From: Paracoccaceae bacterium
GTDB taxonomy: Bacteria; Pseudomonadota; Alphaproteobacteria; Rhodobacterales; Rhodobacteraceae
Assembly (NCBI GenBank): GCA_007120685.1
Contig: SKNG01000273.1
Coordinates: 1-7,193 of the forward strand
Direction: 5' to 3'
DNA: 7,193 nt
In this document: piece after piece, positions 5,259 to 7,193 of the stretch
How positions within the stretch are numbered: the stretch's first letter is position 1
Layout: each line of letters begins with the position of its first letter
Made by a program: the position numbers and the translations under genes
The notes under the pieces: model-generated
The model's database searches: none
What the model was told of the DNA's origin: nothing
What the model saw: only the letters and a program-made list of their open reading frames with translations

Positions 5259-6929
5259 ATGACCGAACAACCGTCCGAAGAACCAGAGACAGACGCCCTG
5301 CCCGCCCCGGAAGGGGCATCGGATATCATCGACACCGATTATCAGATCGGCCAGGACAATATCGAACCCCGCATCGGCCCGTTCGGGCTGGACATTCACA
5401 ACCCGGTCTTCCTGGTCTCCGGTCTGGTGGTGATAGCCTTCGTCATCATCACGCTGGCCTTTCAGGATGCGATCGGCCCCGCGCTGGGCGATCTGCGGGT
5501 CTTCCTGACATCGACCTTCGACTGGTTCTTCCTGATCGCCGGCAACATCTTCGTGCTGGTCTGTCTTGGCATCCTGATCTCGCCGCTGGGCAAGGTGCGC
5601 ATCGGCGGGGCGGATGCGACGCCCGATTACGGCTATCCGGGCTGGTTCGCGATGCTGTTCGCCGCCGGCATGGGCATAGGGCTGATGTTCTTCGGCGTTC
5701 TGGAACCCGCCTATTACTTCGCCACGCCCTGGGGCGACCAACCGCTGAGCGGGCAGATTGGCATCGTCGACGGGGAATTGCTCGATCCGGCGGCGGTAGA
5801 GGCCGCACGCCTGTCGGCCATGGCCGCGACGATCTATCACTGGGGCCTGCACCCCTGGGCGATCTATGCCGTGGTGGCGCTGAGCCTTGCGCTTTTTGCC
5901 TATAACAAGGGCCTGCCGCTGACCGTTCGGTCGATCTTCTATCCGATCTTCGGCGAGCGCATCTGGGGCTGGCCCGGCCACGTCATCGACATTCTGGCCG
6001 TTTTCGCCACGCTCTTCGGCCTTGCCACCTCGCTGGGGCTGGGGGCGCAGCAGGCCTCGGCCGGCATCGGCTTCGTCTTCGGGATCGAGGGCGCGGGCGA
6101 AAGCGTCACCTTCGCGGTGATCCTGATCGCGGTAATCACGGCGATGGCACTGATCTCGGTGCTGCGCGGCCTTGATGGCGGGGTCAAGCGGCTATCGGAA
6201 CTAAACCTGATCCTGGCGCTGGTGCTTCTGGTCTTCATCATCGCGGTGGGGCCGACGATGGCGCTGTTTGGCCAGTTCTTCGGCAACCTCGGCGCCTATG
6301 CCACCGAGATCGTGGCGCTGTCGAACCCGGTGGGCCGCGATGACGATGGCTTCCGGCAGGGCTGGACGGCCTTCTACTGGGCCTGGTGGATCAGCTGGTC
6401 GCCGTTCGTGGGCATGTTCATCGCCCGCGTCAGCCGCGGCCGCACGGTGCGCGAATTCATCACCTGCGTGCTGCTGATCCCGACGCTGGTCTCGGCCATC
6501 TGGATGACCACGATGGGCGGCACCGCGATCGACCAGATGATCAACCGCGTGGCCGACAGCGCGGTCTTCGGCTATGTGGTGGAAGCCTACGTGCCGGAAC
6601 TGTCGCTGTTCGGCATGCTGTCGGAACTGCCGCTGGCCGGCATCACCTCGGTGGTCGCGATCGTGCTGGTGATGGTGTTCTTCGTCACCTCGTCGGATTC
6701 CGGCTCGCTGGTGATCGACACCATTACCGCCGGCGGCAAGATCAACGCCCCGGTCAGCCAGCGCATCTTCTGGGTGATCTTCGAGGGGCTGGTGGCCGCG
6801 GCGCTGCTGATCGGCGGCGGGCTGATCGCGCTGCAGGCGGCATCGGTCTCGACCGGGCTGCCCTTCGCCGTCGTCCTCTTGCTGGCCTGCTACGCGCTGA
6901 TCCGCGGGCTGATGAGCGAGCCGCGCTGA
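5259..6929 (+). CDS. BCCT-family transporter (betaine/choline/carnitine type)
   Basis: A 556-residue inner-membrane secondary transporter with about 12 helices. It is expected to import a trimethylammonium solute with Na+, for osmoprotection or as nutrient. GWFAMLFAAGMGIG (128-141) is the glycine-rich unwound helix. The Trp-box region GWTAFYWAWWISWSPFVG (368-385) retains the aromatic residues (Trp374, Trp376, Trp377, Trp380) that cage the quaternary ammonium in BetP. Ala135, Met138, Phe474, Thr477 and Ser478 line up with the BetP Na2 site, favouring Na+ coupling over CaiT-like exchange. The N-tail (1-45) is acidic. The C-tail after the last helix is only about 10 residues, lacking the long osmosensing tail of BetP. 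The ATG at 5259 follows a purine-rich AGGGAGAGGGAG; an upstream in-frame ATG at 5145 would overlap usp and add a basic stretch atypical of the family. Substrate (betaine, choline, carnitine or DMSP) cannot be decided. Confidence 0.93.
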   Translation: MTEQPSEEPETDALPAPEGASDIIDTDYQIGQDNIEPRIGPFGLDIHNPVFLVSGLVVIAFVIITLAFQDAIGPALGDLRVFLTSTFDWFFLIAGNIFVLVCLGILISPLGKVRIGGADATPDYGYPGWFAMLFAAGMGIGLMFFGVLEPAYYFATPWGDQPLSGQIGIVDGELLDPAAVEAARLSAMAATIYHWGLHPWAIYAVVALSLALFAYNKGLPLTVRSIFYPIFGERIWGWPGHVIDILAVFATLFGLATSLGLGAQQASAGIGFVFGIEGAGESVTFAVILIAVITAMALISVLRGLDGGVKRLSELNLILALVLLVFIIAVGPTMALFGQFFGNLGAYATEIVALSNPVGRDDDGFRQGWTAFYWAWWISWSPFVGMFIARVSRGRTVREFITCVLLIPTLVSAIWMTTMGGTAIDQMINRVADSAVFGYVVEAYVPELSLFGMLSELPLAGITSVVAIVLVMVFFVTSSDSGSLVIDTITAGGKINAPVSQRIFWVIFEGLVAAALLIGGGLIALQAASVSTGLPFAVVLLLACYALIRGLMSEPR

Positions 6930-6950
6930 ACCGGCGCCAATAACGAAGGG

Positions 6951-6977
6951 GGGCGGCCCCGCGGGGCCCGCCCTTTT
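6951..6977 (+). terminator. Intrinsic terminator of the usp-BCCT operon
   Basis: GGGCGG (6951-6956) pairs with CCGCCC (6968-6973), and CCC(C) pairs with (G)GGG inside it, with one bulged C at 6967. Four T follow (6974-6977). It sits 21 bp past the BCCT stop codon. Confidence 0.75.
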
Positions 6978-7045
6978 GCATGCCTGCTCCGTGTCGGGGC
7001 ACCCTCTTGCCGTTTCAGGCCGAAGCGTCCGAAAGGGGCCGGAAA

Positions 7046-7089
7046 ACGGGCTTTCGAAAGCCCGTTTGCACGCGCCACTCAAGGCGCGT
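7046..7089. repeat. Paired-palindrome dispersed repeat, copy 2
   Basis: The first palindrome (7046-7065, ACGGGCTTTCGAAAGCCCGT) is perfect and can be extended to 7044-7067. After a 4-bp spacer (TTGC) the second half (7070-7089) has arms ACGCGCC and GGCGCGT, but its core is ACTCAA instead of TTCGAA. Size, spacing and arm sequence match copy 1 at 310-353, with some similarity continuing for about 25 bp to the right. It lies between the BCCT terminator and the 3' end of the leftward gene. Confidence 0.8.
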
Positions 7090-7127
7090 CGCCCCGCAGC
7101 AGCCGAAGCGGTGAACCGCAAGCCGAA

Positions 7128-7193
7128 TCACCCGCGCAGGCGGTCCCGTTCCATCAGCAGGCTGACGATCAGGCCGAAGACCAGCGCCCAGAA
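7128..7193 (-). CDS. C-terminus of an unidentified membrane protein (runs off right edge)
   Basis: The last 21 codons of a leftward gene read FWALVFGLIVSLLMERDRLRG before TGA (7128-7130). This looks like a final membrane helix of about 14 residues followed by a short charged cytosolic tail. The frame is open to the window edge. The family cannot be named from so short a piece, and a chance open frame is possible, though the helix-plus-charged-tail pattern and the position of the repeat before it favour a real gene. Confidence 0.5.
   Translation of the reverse strand, partial: FWALVFGLIVSLLMERDRLRG

Noticed and set aside
5061..5981. A 306-codon minus-strand open frame across usp and the BCCT start
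   Set aside because: It lies antisense to confident genes, has low-complexity Arg/Gln/Asp composition and no ribosome binding site.
6201..7121. A 306-codon minus-strand open frame across the BCCT 3' half
   Set aside because: It is an antisense shadow with His/Asp/Arg-rich sequence. Its N-terminus is a translation of the palindromic repeat, not protein-like sequence.
1..7193. CRISPR array, tRNA gene, insertion sequence or phage genes
   Set aside because: I saw no regularly spaced repeats, cloverleaf sequence, transposase or phage protein. The paired palindromes are too few and too far apart to be an array or IS ends.

Overview
The window reads as chromosomal DNA from an alphaproteobacterium, most likely Rhodobacterales/Rhodobacteraceae. 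Evidence: high GC, the N-terminus of ribosomal protein S4 (VTKRTAAKYKIDRR...), a DUF1127 small protein, a stand-alone Hint_2 protein, and a Usp/BCCT pair of the type common in that order. A genus cannot be named from the sequence alone.

Left part (1-1894, all minus strand; transcription runs right to left). A 74-residue DUF1127 protein with its own promoter and a probable intrinsic terminator is followed by a 351-residue Hint-domain protein. Next comes a roughly 410-bp non-coding stretch, and then the first 19 codons of rpsD run off the left edge. That stretch holds a paired-palindrome repeat, a near-consensus sigma-70 promoter and a long structured leader for rpsD.

Middle (2119-4298). A PhzS-like group A flavin monooxygenase (plus strand) converges with a KpsM/Wzm-type ABC-2 permease (minus strand), leaving 35 bp between the stops. 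Neither has an obvious pathway partner here: there are no phenazine or other aromatic pathway genes beside the monooxygenase, and no ATPase beside the permease.

Right part (4299-7193). A 485-bp non-coding stretch with short repeats and a dyad leads into a two-gene operon. The first gene encodes a 137-residue universal stress protein with a degenerate ATP loop. The second encodes a 556-residue BCCT-family transporter for betaine, choline or a related trimethylammonium solute. The transporter has an acidic N-tail, almost no C-tail, and a strong GC hairpin terminator after it. A second copy of the paired-palindrome repeat lies just beyond, before the 3' end of a leftward gene cut by the window edge.

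I do not see a new multi-gene system. The most notable items are the paired-palindrome dispersed repeat (copies at 310-353 and 7046-7089), the Usp-BCCT pair as a possible osmolyte-uptake module, the structured rpsD leader, and the orphan Hint, permease and monooxygenase genes.
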